Shown here: positions 16,258 to 25,223 of the stretch, one piece after another
Layout of the letters: every line of letters starts with the position of its first letter
Position numbering within the stretch: the first letter of the stretch is position 1
Assembly (NCBI GenBank): GCA_049306275.1
Contig: JBAQQB010000208.1
Location: 11,602-75,601, forward strand
DNA: 64,000 nucleotides
Reading direction: 5' to 3'
Source of the DNA: JADJTT01 sp049306275
GTDB taxonomy: Bacteria; Bacteroidota; Bacteroidia; Chitinophagales; Saprospiraceae
Notes under the pieces: model-generated
The model's database searches: none
The model's input: the letters and a program-made list of their open reading frames with translations, nothing else
Told to the model about the DNA's origin: nothing
Position numbers and translations under genes: made by a program

Positions 16258-16308
16258 GGAGGTGAAAAGGTGAAAAGGTGAAAAGGTGAAAAAGTGAAAA
16301 AGAAAAAG
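16258..16308. repeat. GGTGAAAA word repeat
   Basis: Five to six tandem copies of the octamer AGGTGAAA/AAGTGAAA begin three bases after the TGA stop of the lipoprotein gene and end just before the ATG (16311) of its paralogue. Confidence 0.85.
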
Positions 16309-16310
16309 CA

Positions 16311-16961
16311 ATGAATATCCTCTTGATTCGTCGTCAATTTTATTTTATTTTTTCCATTTTTGTTTTCATATCTGTTTTAGGGTGTGGGAAAAATGGAAAA
16401 TTCCAGGTATCGACAACAGATGCGGTGCAGGCTATGCTGTTTTCAGAGGAGGTAGTCGTGCCTGCGGAGATCATGGAAACCGTACAAGCTGCTGGTGAAG
16501 CAGCGGTGCTGGTCGACGTGAGGCCGCCTTCGGATTTTGTAAACGGGCATCTGCTCAATGCCATCAACGTGCCGGCACAACACGTGCTGGAGCCCGAGTA
16601 CGTCAAACTGTGGAAAAAAGAAGGGGTGACCTATTATTTCTACGGCGCCGACCAGCTCGAAGCCAACGGTCCCTGGATGGTGCTGCGCCAGATGGGTTAT
16701 ACCAACATCCGCGTTTTGCAGGGCGGACTGGGATATTTCGCCGACTTTTCCGACTCCTCCTTCCTCAAACTGGAGGATGAAACGGCACGCTACAACTACG
16801 CGGAGGTATTCTCCAAAGCCGTAGAAGAAGCCAACAAGATCAACGCCGCCGCCCCCAAGCCCGAAGCCGCTCCCGCAAAACCCAAGGAGGTGGTGCCGCA
16901 AAAACGGCCCAAGCTGCAACAGCCGGCGGCTCAAGAAGTGGAAGAAGAGGAAGGGTGCTGA
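16311..16961 (+). CDS. Second lipoprotein with inactive rhodanese domain and VEEEEGC tail
   Basis: A 216-residue protein with lipobox SVLGC (Cys25). The rhodanese landmarks are AAVLVDVRPPSDFVNGHLLN and RVLQGGLGYFADF; the catalytic loop reads VTYYFYGADQLEANGPW and again lacks cysteine. After an AP/KP-rich linker it ends QEVEEEEGC. Overall sequence similarity to the previous protein is modest outside the fold landmarks and tail, so the two are old paralogues with a conserved terminal motif. It is the last gene of the sulfur operon and converges on the LON-domain gene across an inverted repeat. Confidence 0.82.
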   Translation: MNILLIRRQFYFIFSIFVFISVLGCGKNGKFQVSTTDAVQAMLFSEEVVVPAEIMETVQAAGEAAVLVDVRPPSDFVNGHLLNAINVPAQHVLEPEYVKLWKKEGVTYYFYGADQLEANGPWMVLRQMGYTNIRVLQGGLGYFADFSDSSFLKLEDETARYNYAEVFSKAVEEANKINAAAPKPEAAPAKPKEVVPQKRPKLQQPAAQEVEEEEGC

Positions 16962-16969
16962 TTATTTTA

Positions 16970-17035
16970 GTCTTCAGTTTTTAATTTTCAGTTTTCAGTT
17001 GAACAACTGAAAACTGAAGACTGAAAACTGAAAAC
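16970..17035. terminator. AACTGAAA-word inverted repeat, probable bidirectional terminator
   Basis: TTCAGTTTTCAGTTG (16987-17001) and CAACTGAAAACTGAA (17004-17018) form a perfect 15-bp stem with a 2-nt loop, extended by further AACTGAAA words on both sides. It fills the gap between convergent genes and touches the stop codon of the minus-strand gene. Confidence 0.75.
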
Positions 17036-17659
17036 TCAAATAGGTGGTATCACATTCTTGAAATGCCCGTTCATCTGGGCTTTTCGGCGCAATTCATCCA
17101 TCTCAGCCACGGCGGGTAGGATCGACTCGAGGTGTTCGAGCAGGTACTGCTGACGCCCCATCTCGTCGAGGATGCAGAGAAAATCGTACTCCTGCTGCAG
17201 GGAAAAACCCACCTGGTGGGCATAGTCGTAGGTGCGGAAGCCCAATGGGTTATCTTCGATCTCCATATTGACCTGCAGTCGCCGGAACAAATCGCTTAGC
17301 TTGTCGATGAGGAGTTGGGCGACCATGGGGTCGCCGTCGGGCTCATCAGTTACCCGCCTGACTTCGCCCGCGGCGTAGAGTTTGCCGGGCGCTACTTTCA
17401 TAAAACGCTCGATACGGAAAAGGCCGAGACCGCGAGTACGGATGTCCATCTCCCCGTTCGGATATCTCCGCTCCACCTCAATCAACTCGATCTCCGTGCC
17501 CAGGTCCATCACCTGGTTGCCGATAAAAGCCGGGATGCCGAAGGTAATGCCGTCGCGCTCGCACTCACCGATCAGTTGCTTGTACCGGGGTTCGAAGATG
17601 TGCAGGTTGACAGTTTCTCCGGGGAAGACGACCATTCGTAAGGGGAAGAGGGGAAGCAT
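17036..17659 (-). CDS. LON substrate-binding domain protein
   Basis: A 207-residue stand-alone version of the Lon protease N-terminal domain. MLPLFPLRMVVFPGETVNLH, IFEPRYKQLIGE and the typical DGITFGIP follow in order; there is no AAA+ or protease domain. The function of such single-domain proteins is not established. The start at 17659 was chosen because the upstream 24 codons of the open frame are AGTTGAGA-repeat DNA and the domain begins at once. It is transcribed divergently from the large alpha-2-macroglobulin gene. Confidence 0.88.
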   Translation of the reverse strand: MLPLFPLRMVVFPGETVNLHIFEPRYKQLIGECERDGITFGIPAFIGNQVMDLGTEIELIEVERRYPNGEMDIRTRGLGLFRIERFMKVAPGKLYAAGEVRRVTDEPDGDPMVAQLLIDKLSDLFRRLQVNMEIEDNPLGFRTYDYAHQVGFSLQQEYDFLCILDEMGRQQYLLEHLESILPAVAEMDELRRKAQMNGHFKNVIPPI

Positions 17660-17661
17660 GA

Positions 17662-17756
17662 AGAGTTGAGAAGTTGAAAAGTTGAGAAGTTGAGGAGAGA
17701 ACAGCCATGGAATGAAATAGTTGAATTCCACTCCTCATCTTCTCAACTTCTCATCT
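17662..17756. repeat. AGTTGAGA words with inverted copy in a divergent promoter region
   Basis: AGTTGAGA-type words at 17664-17697 face CTTCTCAACTTCTCATC at about 17739-17755. The stem encloses a TGGAATGAAATAGTTGAATTCCA-type hairpin. Unlike most other copies it lies between divergent genes, where a terminator is not needed. Confidence 0.75.
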
Positions 17757-17828
17757 ATTTTCGTACTTTTAAGGCAAAGTATACGTTCTGAAGCTATACA
17801 TTCATTCACCCAATCAAGCCCCAATATT

Positions 17829-20800
17829 ATGCAACGGCATAACGCTCTCCGGAGGGTGGCGGTCCTGCTCCTCTCCATCGGCCTTTTGACAACGATCTCC
17901 TGTGAAAAAAGAACGGCCCAGCCCCTGAACGACCTGGTGCGGTCTTACGTTTACGGTTACACCTCGGGGGTGATCTCGAAGGCCTCCAGTATTCAGGTTC
18001 GCTTTGCGCAACCGGCTGCTGAGTCGGGCGAGATCGGAGCGCCCCTCAAGTCGAGCCCCTTATCTTTCTCCCCTTCCATCAAAGGCAAAGCGCATTGGGA
18101 AGATGAGTTCACCCTGGTTTTCCAGCCCGAGGAGTACCTGCCTTCCAATGAACGCTATATCGCCACGGTTTCTCTTGGATCGATTTTCAAGGGCCTGCCC
18201 AAGGAAGCCCGCTCGTTTGAATTCGACTTCGAGACCCGGGAGATGTTTTTCGAAGTCAATGTAGAAATGATGCAGGCCGTCGATCCCGCCAAACTCGACA
18301 AGCAGGAGCTCATCGGTTTCATCCGGACCAGCGACGTCGCAAACGCCGAACCCGTGGAAAAACTCCTGAGCGCCAAACAAAACGGCAAAGCCCTGCCCAT
18401 CAGCTGGGAACACAACGCCGAGGAAATGCGGCATCAGTTCGTGGTTGGCGACATCGCCCGCACCGAAAAGGACGGCGAGATGAGCCTGTCGTGGAACGGC
18501 AAAGCGCTCGACGTCGACTACAAGGGCGAAAAAACCATCGAAGTGCCCTCCCTGAGCAACTTCAAGGTGATGGATGTGAAGGTCTATCATTCTCCGCAAC
18601 AATACATCGCCGTCAACTTCTCCGACCCCCTGCTGTCAGGGCAAAACCTGGCCGGTTTGGTCGCCATTTCAGGCTACGGCGGCCAGCTCAACACCACCAT
18701 AGACGGCAACCGCCTGCTCATCTACCCGTCCTCCCGCCTGGGCGGCGAGCAAACCCTCAACATCCAGGCAGGGGTGCGCAACATCCTCGACCGCAGGATG
18801 CCCAACCCGGTGGTCTGGAACCTGGCCTTCGAACAGTCCAAACCCGCCGTGCGCCTCGTCGGCAACGGCGTCATCATGCCCAATTCCAACGGACTGGTCT
18901 TCCCCTTCGAAGCTATCAACCTGACGGCCGTCGATGTGGAGATCTTCCAGATTTTCCACAACAACGTCCTGCAATTCCTCCAGACCAACGAACTGGACGG
19001 CTACGGCGAACTGGAACGGGTCGGGCGCATCGCCATCCAGAAGAAGATCGACCTCAAGGGCCTCAACCCCGTTAGCAACTCCGCTGAGTGGACCCGCTAC
19101 GCCCTCGATCTGAGCGATCTGATCAAGAAAGACCCGCAGTCTATCTATCAGGTGCGCATCGCCTTCCGCAGGGAGTATTCCAGCTTCCAGTGCGAATCGG
19201 CTCAGGCTGTGCAGGTTTCAGGCGAGAATGGTGACGACGATTACTACTACTACGAAGACGATTACAACCCCTATGGCGAAGTCGAAGAGATCAAGAGTAT
19301 CATGGGCGGCTGGTATGGCCGCGACGGTTACTACCGGGGTTACAACTGGGAACACCGTGAGAATCCCTGTTTCCCCGCCTTTTACAACTATGAAAACTTC
19401 GTACGCCGCAACGTCATAGCCTCCGACCTGGGCATCATCGCCAAAACCGGCAAGGACGGCTCAGCGCTTTTTGTCGTGACCGACCTGCGCACGGCGCGCC
19501 CCGTTTCCAGCGCCACCATTGAAATCTACGATTTCCAACAACAAAAAATACAGCAAGCCAACACCAATGATCAGGGTATCGCCGAAGCCAACATCGAAGG
19601 CAGGGCATTTGTGGTGGTGGCGAAAAAAGGCGAGCAGTCCGGCTATCTCAAGCTGCGTGACGGGCAGGCCCTTTCGCTGAGCCGCTTCGACGTGAGCGGG
19701 GCCGTCACACAGAAAGGCCTCAAAGGCATGATCTATGGCGAAAGAGGCGTCTGGCGTCCGGGCGACTCCCTCTTCCTCCATTTCATTCTGGAAGACAAAA
19801 CCGAGCAACTGCCCGAAGGCTACCCCATCTCTTTCGAACTGTTCAACCCCAAAGGGCAGTTGTTTGAAAAACGCACCACCTCCGCCAACGAGGGCGGTAT
19901 CTACCCGCTCTTCGTGCGCACCACGCCCGACGTGCCCACCGGCAACTGGATCGCCAAGGTCAAGGCCGGCGGCGCTACCTTCGACAAGGTGCTCAAGATC
20001 GAGACCATCAAGCCCAACCGCCTCAAAGTTGTGCTCGACTTTGGCAAAGAAGTACTCAGAGCCCCCGATGGCCCCATTGCGGGCAAAATCCAATCCAACT
20101 GGCTGCACGGCGCCCCGGCGCAGAACCTGCGCGCGGTGGTGGAGGCCCAACTGGTTTCCACGCCCACGAGCTTCAGCTCCAGCCCCGGCTTCACCTTCGA
20201 CGATCCGGCAAGGCGCTCCTTCCAGCAGGACCCGATGGTCGTTTTCGATCAGCGCCTGCAGGAAGACGGCAGCAGCAACTTCCGGGCGGACCTGCTGGGC
20301 AACGCACAGGCCCCCGGCAAGATGATGGCGCGCTTCAAAGCCCGCGTGTTTGAAGAAGGCGGGGATTTCAGCAGCGGCAACCTGAGCCTGCCTTTCCACC
20401 CCTACAACGCCTATGTGGGCGTCAGGGTCGAGGAGGGGAAAAAAGGGTATTACCAGTATGAAGTAAAAGACGATGTTCCGCTGGTATTTACCCTGGTCGA
20501 CACAGAGGGCAAGCCCCTTTCCAACAAAAACCTGAGCGTAGGCCTCTACCGCGTCGACTGGCGCTGGTGGTGGTCGGATTACAGCGATTACCACGGCGAA
20601 TACTCCAGCAGCGACCACTACAACGCCATCCAGAAAACCGACCTGACCACCAACGCCAAGGGACAGGCCAGCTGGAAGGTCAAGCCCGAAGAATGGGGAC
20701 GCTACATGGTGCGCGTATGCGACCTGTCGGGCGGCCACTGCTCCGGAACCTACTTCTACGCCGGCTATCCCTGGTACGATGAAGACGGCGGCGGCATGCC

Positions 20801-23441
20801 CCAGGAAGCGGCCATGCTGACCTTCACGACCGACAAGGAGAAGTACATGGTCAACGAAACCGTGACCCTGCGCGTGCCCGCAAGCGCCGACAGCCGCGTG
20901 CTGATCACTTTGGAAACAGGTTCCAAGGTCATCCAGACCCGCTGGGAACAGGCCAAGGCCGGGGAGAATATCTTTACCTTCAAGACTACTCCGGAGATGA
21001 CGCCCACTGTCTACGCACATGTGTCGCTCATCCAGCCCCATAACCAGCTCAACAACGACCTGCCGATCCGCATGTACGGCGTGACGCCCATTCAGGTGGA
21101 GGATCCCAAAACCCGCCTCCAGCCCCAGATCGCCATGCCCAAGACCCTGGAGCCGGAGAAATCATTTACCCTCGAGGTATCTGAAGAAAAGGGCCAGGCC
21201 ATGGCCTACACCGTCGCCATCGTCGACGACGGCCTGCTCGACCTGACCAACTTCAAGACGCCGAATCCCTGGGATGTGTTCTACGCCCGCGAAGCGCTCG
21301 GCGTCAAGACCTTCGACATGTACGACTTCGTGCTCGGCGCTTACGGCGGATCGCTGGAGCGCCTGCTCAGCGTGGGCGGCGACGGCGCCGAACTGGCCTC
21401 GCCCGCAGCTGACCAGGCAGCGCAGCGCTTCAAGCCCGTTGTCATGCACGCAGGGCCTTTCTACCTGCAACGCGGCCGCACCGCCAAACACACCTTCACC
21501 ATGCCCAACTACGTGGGCTCGGTGCGGGCCATGGTCGTGGCGGTCAAAGACGGCGCCTACGGCAACGCAGAGAAGACCGTGACGGTCAAAAAACCGCTCA
21601 TGCTGCTGGCTACCCTGCCCCGGGTGCTCAGCCCGGGCGAGTCGCTGCGCCTGCCGGTCAACGTCTTCGCCATGGAAGACGGCATCAGCCAGGTGACGGT
21701 GAGCGTGGAAGAGACGAGCGGGCTCGTAAAATGGGGCGGCGGCAAGTCGCAAACCGTCAATTTCTCCAATAAAGGCGAAAAAATGGCCTACTTCGACCTC
21801 AGCGTCGGCGAAAAAGTGGGCAAAGCCAAATTCACCGTCAAGGCTACCAGCGGTAAGCACCAGGCCAGCCATCAGATCGAATTGCAGGTGCGCAACCCCA
21901 ACCCCTACGTCACCCGCATAGAACAGGGCATGGCGGAGGCAGGCAAGGAATGGTCGCTGAGTTTCCAGCCCGTCGGCATGGAAGGCACGAATTCCTCCGT
22001 TCTCGAGGTCTCGACCCTGCCGCCCATCAACCTCGAAGGTCATCTGCGGTACCTGATCCAATACCCCTATGGCTGCCTGGAACAGACCCTGTCGGGCGGC
22101 TTCCCGCAACTCTACGTCGACCGCCTGCTCAAGACAGACGATGAGCAAAAGAAAAAGGTGGCCAAAAATGTCCAGGCCGCCATCGACCGGCTGCGCACCT
22201 TCCAGACAGCGGAAGGCGGCTTTGCCTACTGGCCTGGCGACCGCCACGTCAACCACTGGTCGAACACCTATGCCGGCCACTTCCTGCTGGAAGCCCAGGC
22301 ACTGGGCTATTCCGTGCCCGCCGGCATGATCGAGCGGTGGACAAGCTATCAGAAAAAGCTGGCCAAAACCTGGGATCCCAAGCAGAACCAGGATGGTTTC
22401 TACGCCAATCACTCCAATGAACTGAGCCAGGCCTACCGCCTCTACGCCCTGGCCCTGGCCAAAGACCCCGATATGGGCGCCATGAACCGCCTCCGCGAAT
22501 CGGCCAACCTGCATCCCACCGCCAAATGGCGCCTCGCAGCCGCCTACGCCCTGGCCGGACAAAAGGACGTAGCTACCAAACTGCTCAGCGGACTGGGAAC
22601 CGAGGTGCCCGACTACCGCGAACTGGCCGGCTCCTACGGCTCGCCCGTCCGCGACAAGGCCATGATCCTGGAGACCCTGGTGCAGCTGGAGCGCAAGGAT
22701 GAAGCAGCGAAGCTCGTGCGGGCACTGGCCCAGGATGTAGGAAAATCGAGCTGGTACAGCACCCAGGAGATCGGCTACACCCTGCTCAGCATCGGCAAAT
22801 ACGCCAGGGCATATCCGCCCGCCTCCGGTATCCGCTTCCAGTACCAGCAGAACGGCGGTACGCTGGCCGATGCGGGCGCTCAGACGCCGGTCATGCAAAT
22901 CGCCCTGTCGCCCAAAGGCGGAAGTATCAAATTGAAGAATACCTCCGACGGCCTGCTCTACATCCGCGTCATTTCTACCGGACAACCACTGGCCGGGCAG
23001 GAGGCCAGCACAGCTGAAAACCTCCAGATGAAGGTGAACTACCTCACTACTGAGGGACAGCCGCTGGATGTGTCCAGGCTCAAACAAGGCAGCGATTTCA
23101 TCGCCGAGGTGACGGTGACGCACCCCAACTACCCCTTCACCTACACTTACAATGAGATGGCCCTCCACCAGGTCTTCCCCTCCGGCTGGGAGATCATCAA
23201 CACGCGGATGGACGACCTGGAGCGCCTCAATAACCAGTCACGGCCCGACTACCAGGATGTGCGCGACGACCGGGTCTACACCTTCTTCGACCTGAGGCCG
23301 GGCACGACGCAGGTGTTCCGCATCCGTCTCAACGCGGCGTATCAGGGCAGGTATTACCTCCCCGCCGCCGTATGCTCGGCGATGTATAGCGACCAGATCA
23401 CCGCCTCCCAGGCCGGGCGCTGGGTGGAAGTGTCGTTGTGA
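17829..23441 (+). CDS. Alpha-2-macroglobulin-like lipoprotein with CLEQ thioester
   Basis: A 1870-residue protein. It starts MQRHNALRRVAVLLLSIGLL with lipobox TTISC, so it is membrane-anchored. It carries the MG/MG2 series (GMIYGERGVWRPGDSLFLHF marks MG2), the A2M core with FTMPNYVGSVRAMVVAV, and the thioester motif in YPYGCLEQTLSGGF, Cys at about residue 1416. A helical thioester domain (FQTAEGGFAYWPGDRHVN) follows, then a receptor-binding-like end. Such proteins trap proteases that cleave a bait region. The usual PBP1C partner gene is not next to it; gamma-glutamyltransferase is. The open frame extends 36 codons upstream, but the signal sequence fixes the start. Confidence 0.92.
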   Translation: MQRHNALRRVAVLLLSIGLLTTISCEKRTAQPLNDLVRSYVYGYTSGVISKASSIQVRFAQPAAESGEIGAPLKSSPLSFSPSIKGKAHWEDEFTLVFQPEEYLPSNERYIATVSLGSIFKGLPKEARSFEFDFETREMFFEVNVEMMQAVDPAKLDKQELIGFIRTSDVANAEPVEKLLSAKQNGKALPISWEHNAEEMRHQFVVGDIARTEKDGEMSLSWNGKALDVDYKGEKTIEVPSLSNFKVMDVKVYHSPQQYIAVNFSDPLLSGQNLAGLVAISGYGGQLNTTIDGNRLLIYPSSRLGGEQTLNIQAGVRNILDRRMPNPVVWNLAFEQSKPAVRLVGNGVIMPNSNGLVFPFEAINLTAVDVEIFQIFHNNVLQFLQTNELDGYGELERVGRIAIQKKIDLKGLNPVSNSAEWTRYALDLSDLIKKDPQSIYQVRIAFRREYSSFQCESAQAVQVSGENGDDDYYYYEDDYNPYGEVEEIKSIMGGWYGRDGYYRGYNWEHRENPCFPAFYNYENFVRRNVIASDLGIIAKTGKDGSALFVVTDLRTARPVSSATIEIYDFQQQKIQQANTNDQGIAEANIEGRAFVVVAKKGEQSGYLKLRDGQALSLSRFDVSGAVTQKGLKGMIYGERGVWRPGDSLFLHFILEDKTEQLPEGYPISFELFNPKGQLFEKRTTSANEGGIYPLFVRTTPDVPTGNWIAKVKAGGATFDKVLKIETIKPNRLKVVLDFGKEVLRAPDGPIAGKIQSNWLHGAPAQNLRAVVEAQLVSTPTSFSSSPGFTFDDPARRSFQQDPMVVFDQRLQEDGSSNFRADLLGNAQAPGKMMARFKARVFEEGGDFSSGNLSLPFHPYNAYVGVRVEEGKKGYYQYEVKDDVPLVFTLVDTEGKPLSNKNLSVGLYRVDWRWWWSDYSDYHGEYSSSDHYNAIQKTDLTTNAKGQASWKVKPEEWGRYMVRVCDLSGGHCSGTYFYAGYPWYDEDGGGMPQEAAMLTFTTDKEKYMVNETVTLRVPASADSRVLITLETGSKVIQTRWEQAKAGENIFTFKTTPEMTPTVYAHVSLIQPHNQLNNDLPIRMYGVTPIQVEDPKTRLQPQIAMPKTLEPEKSFTLEVSEEKGQAMAYTVAIVDDGLLDLTNFKTPNPWDVFYAREALGVKTFDMYDFVLGAYGGSLERLLSVGGDGAELASPAADQAAQRFKPVVMHAGPFYLQRGRTAKHTFTMPNYVGSVRAMVVAVKDGAYGNAEKTVTVKKPLMLLATLPRVLSPGESLRLPVNVFAMEDGISQVTVSVEETSGLVKWGGGKSQTVNFSNKGEKMAYFDLSVGEKVGKAKFTVKATSGKHQASHQIELQVRNPNPYVTRIEQGMAEAGKEWSLSFQPVGMEGTNSSVLEVSTLPPINLEGHLRYLIQYPYGCLEQTLSGGFPQLYVDRLLKTDDEQKKKVAKNVQAAIDRLRTFQTAEGGFAYWPGDRHVNHWSNTYAGHFLLEAQALGYSVPAGMIERWTSYQKKLAKTWDPKQNQDGFYANHSNELSQAYRLYALALAKDPDMGAMNRLRESANLHPTAKWRLAAAYALAGQKDVATKLLSGLGTEVPDYRELAGSYGSPVRDKAMILETLVQLERKDEAAKLVRALAQDVGKSSWYSTQEIGYTLLSIGKYARAYPPASGIRFQYQQNGGTLADAGAQTPVMQIALSPKGGSIKLKNTSDGLLYIRVISTGQPLAGQEASTAENLQMKVNYLTTEGQPLDVSRLKQGSDFIAEVTVTHPNYPFTYTYNEMALHQVFPSGWEIINTRMDDLERLNNQSRPDYQDVRDDRVYTFFDLRPGTTQVFRIRLNAAYQGRYYLPAAVCSAMYSDQITASQAGRWVEVSL

Positions 23442-23457
23442 CAGGATTTTCAGGATG

Positions 23458-23511
23458 GCGACGGATCATCAGGATTTTTTATTTTCGGAAAAAAATCTGA
23501 TGATCCGTCGC
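23458..23511. repeat. Large inverted repeat covering the ggt start codon
   Basis: GCGACGGATCATCAG (23458-23472) pairs with CTGATGATCCGTCGC (23497-23511), and after one bulged G the stem continues through ATTTTTT/AAAAAAT. The left arm contains the GGATCATCAGGATTTT word also found at 8740. The right arm contains the ATG (23500) and first four codons of the gamma-glutamyltransferase gene. Confidence 0.85.
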
Positions 23512-25188
23512 TTTTTCTTGTTCCTCTTTCTTCCATTTTTCTCCTGCTGTGTACAGCTTCCCCTCTCCTACTCCCCTCAAAAAACAGCCGTCTCGGATGG
23601 CGATATGATCGTGGCGGCCCACCCATTGGCGGTGAGGGCCGGTCATGAGATATTCGCCAAAGGCGGCAACGCCGTGGATGCAGCTATCGCTGTGCAATTT
23701 GCCCTGGCGGTGGTTTACCCCCGCGCCGGCAATATCGGAGGCGGCGGATTCATGGTGTTGCGAAAACCCGACGGCGAAGCCGATGCGCTCGACTACCGCG
23801 AAAAAGCGCCCCTGGCCGGCAACAGAGACATGTACCTCGACAGCCGCGGCGAGGTGATACCCGATCTCAGCCGCGCCGGACATCTGGCCGCCGGCGTTCC
23901 CGGCACCGTCATGGGCATGTATGAAGCGCACAAAAAATACGGCAGGATCGAGCGCTTCGGCGATCTGCTGAAACCCGCCATCCGGCTGGCCAAAAGGGGC
24001 TTCCCCATCTCCCGGGCTGAAGCGGAGCGGCTGAACACCTACCAGGAAGACTTCCGCAAATGCTCCACCCTTCCCAACCCATTTACCGAAGAAAAAAACT
24101 GGCAAGCCGGCGACCTGCTCGTGCAGCCCGAGCTCGCGCGCACGCTGGAGCGCTTACGCGACGAGGGACCCGCAGGGTTTTACCAGGGAGAGACGGCGAA
24201 ATTGCTGCTCGAAGAAATGGCGCGGGGAGGAGGCCTAATCACCCAGGCCGACCTCGACCAATACCGGGCCCTTTGGCGCCAGCCCATCACAGGCGCCTAC
24301 AAAAACTACCGGATCATCTCCATGTCCCCGCCATCGAGCGGAGGGGTGGCTCTGTTGCAGCTGCTGCGCATCCTGGAGCCCCACGAACTCAAGGCGGGCG
24401 ACCCCTCCACCATGCACCTCATGATCGAAGCCATGCGCCGGGTGTATGCCGACAGGGCCTACTACATGGGCGATCCCGACTTCTACCCCGTGCCCGCCGA
24501 CTCCCTGCTCGACAAGGACTATCTCTCAGAAAGAATGGCCGATTTTTCTCCCGAAAAAGCCACGCCCAGCGGCCAGACCCAGTGGGGCGAGGTGCGGGTG
24601 CAGATGGAGCGGTTTGAAACCACGCATACCTCGGTGGTAGACCGCGACGGCATGGCTGTGGCTGTGACCACCACCATCAACGACAACTACGGCAATAAAG
24701 TGGTGGTGGGGGGCGCCGGTTTTTTCCTCAACAACGAAATGGACGATTTTAGCGTCAAACCGGGCGTGCCCAACCTGTACGGGCTGCTGGGCGGCGAAGC
24801 CAACGCCATCGAGCCCGGCAAGCGCATGCTCAGCAGCATGACGCCTGCGATTGTGGAAAAAGACGGAGAGCTGTTCCTGGTGCTGGGATCGCCGGGCGGC
24901 TCGACCATCATCACATCCAACCTGCAGGTCATCCTCAACGTGATCGAGTTTGGCATGGAACTACCCGATGCCGTGGCCGCGCCGCGCTTCCACCACCAGT
25001 GGCTGCCGGAGGAGGTGTGGGTGGAAGAGGGGCGATTTGATCCGGCATTGTTGAAAATGCTGGAACAAAAAGGCCATTCGTTTGTAGAGAAGAAACGTTT
25101 GGGCATTGTCAAGGCCATACAGGTGCTGCCCGATGGGCGAAGGGTCGGGGTTGGGGATGGAAGGAATCCGGATGATCATGCGGAGTGA
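23500..25188 (+). CDS. ggt: Gamma-glutamyltransferase
   Basis: A 562-residue precursor. The N-terminal export signal (MIRRFFLFLFLPFFSCC) contains a possible lipobox. KGGNAVDAAIAVQFALAVVY and GNIGGGGFMVLR are family landmarks. The self-cleavage site is ETTHTSVVDRDGMAVAVTT, with Thr374 as N-terminal nucleophile of the small subunit, and LGSPGGSTIITS forms the oxyanion region. It should hydrolyse glutathione and gamma-glutamyl compounds in the periplasm. The start codon sits inside the 3' arm of a strong hairpin. The TGA stop is the first AGTGAAAG word of a repeat. Confidence 0.93.
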   Translation: MIRRFFLFLFLPFFSCCVQLPLSYSPQKTAVSDGDMIVAAHPLAVRAGHEIFAKGGNAVDAAIAVQFALAVVYPRAGNIGGGGFMVLRKPDGEADALDYREKAPLAGNRDMYLDSRGEVIPDLSRAGHLAAGVPGTVMGMYEAHKKYGRIERFGDLLKPAIRLAKRGFPISRAEAERLNTYQEDFRKCSTLPNPFTEEKNWQAGDLLVQPELARTLERLRDEGPAGFYQGETAKLLLEEMARGGGLITQADLDQYRALWRQPITGAYKNYRIISMSPPSSGGVALLQLLRILEPHELKAGDPSTMHLMIEAMRRVYADRAYYMGDPDFYPVPADSLLDKDYLSERMADFSPEKATPSGQTQWGEVRVQMERFETTHTSVVDRDGMAVAVTTTINDNYGNKVVVGGAGFFLNNEMDDFSVKPGVPNLYGLLGGEANAIEPGKRMLSSMTPAIVEKDGELFLVLGSPGGSTIITSNLQVILNVIEFGMELPDAVAAPRFHHQWLPEEVWVEEGRFDPALLKMLEQKGHSFVEKKRLGIVKAIQVLPDGRRVGVGDGRNPDDHAE

Positions 25189-25216
25189 AAGAGTGAAAAA
25201 GTGAAAAAGTGAAAAA
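25187..25216. repeat. AGTGAAAA word repeat
   Basis: Four tandem AGTGAAA(G/A) words begin inside the ggt stop codon and end eight bases before the next ATG (25224). No inverted partner is nearby. Confidence 0.85.
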
Positions 25217-25223
25217 GATAGCA

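Noticed and set aside
17662..17756. Terminator reading of the AGTTGAGA inverted repeat
   Set aside because: It lies between divergent genes, where neither transcript needs termination, so a simple terminator role does not fit this copy.
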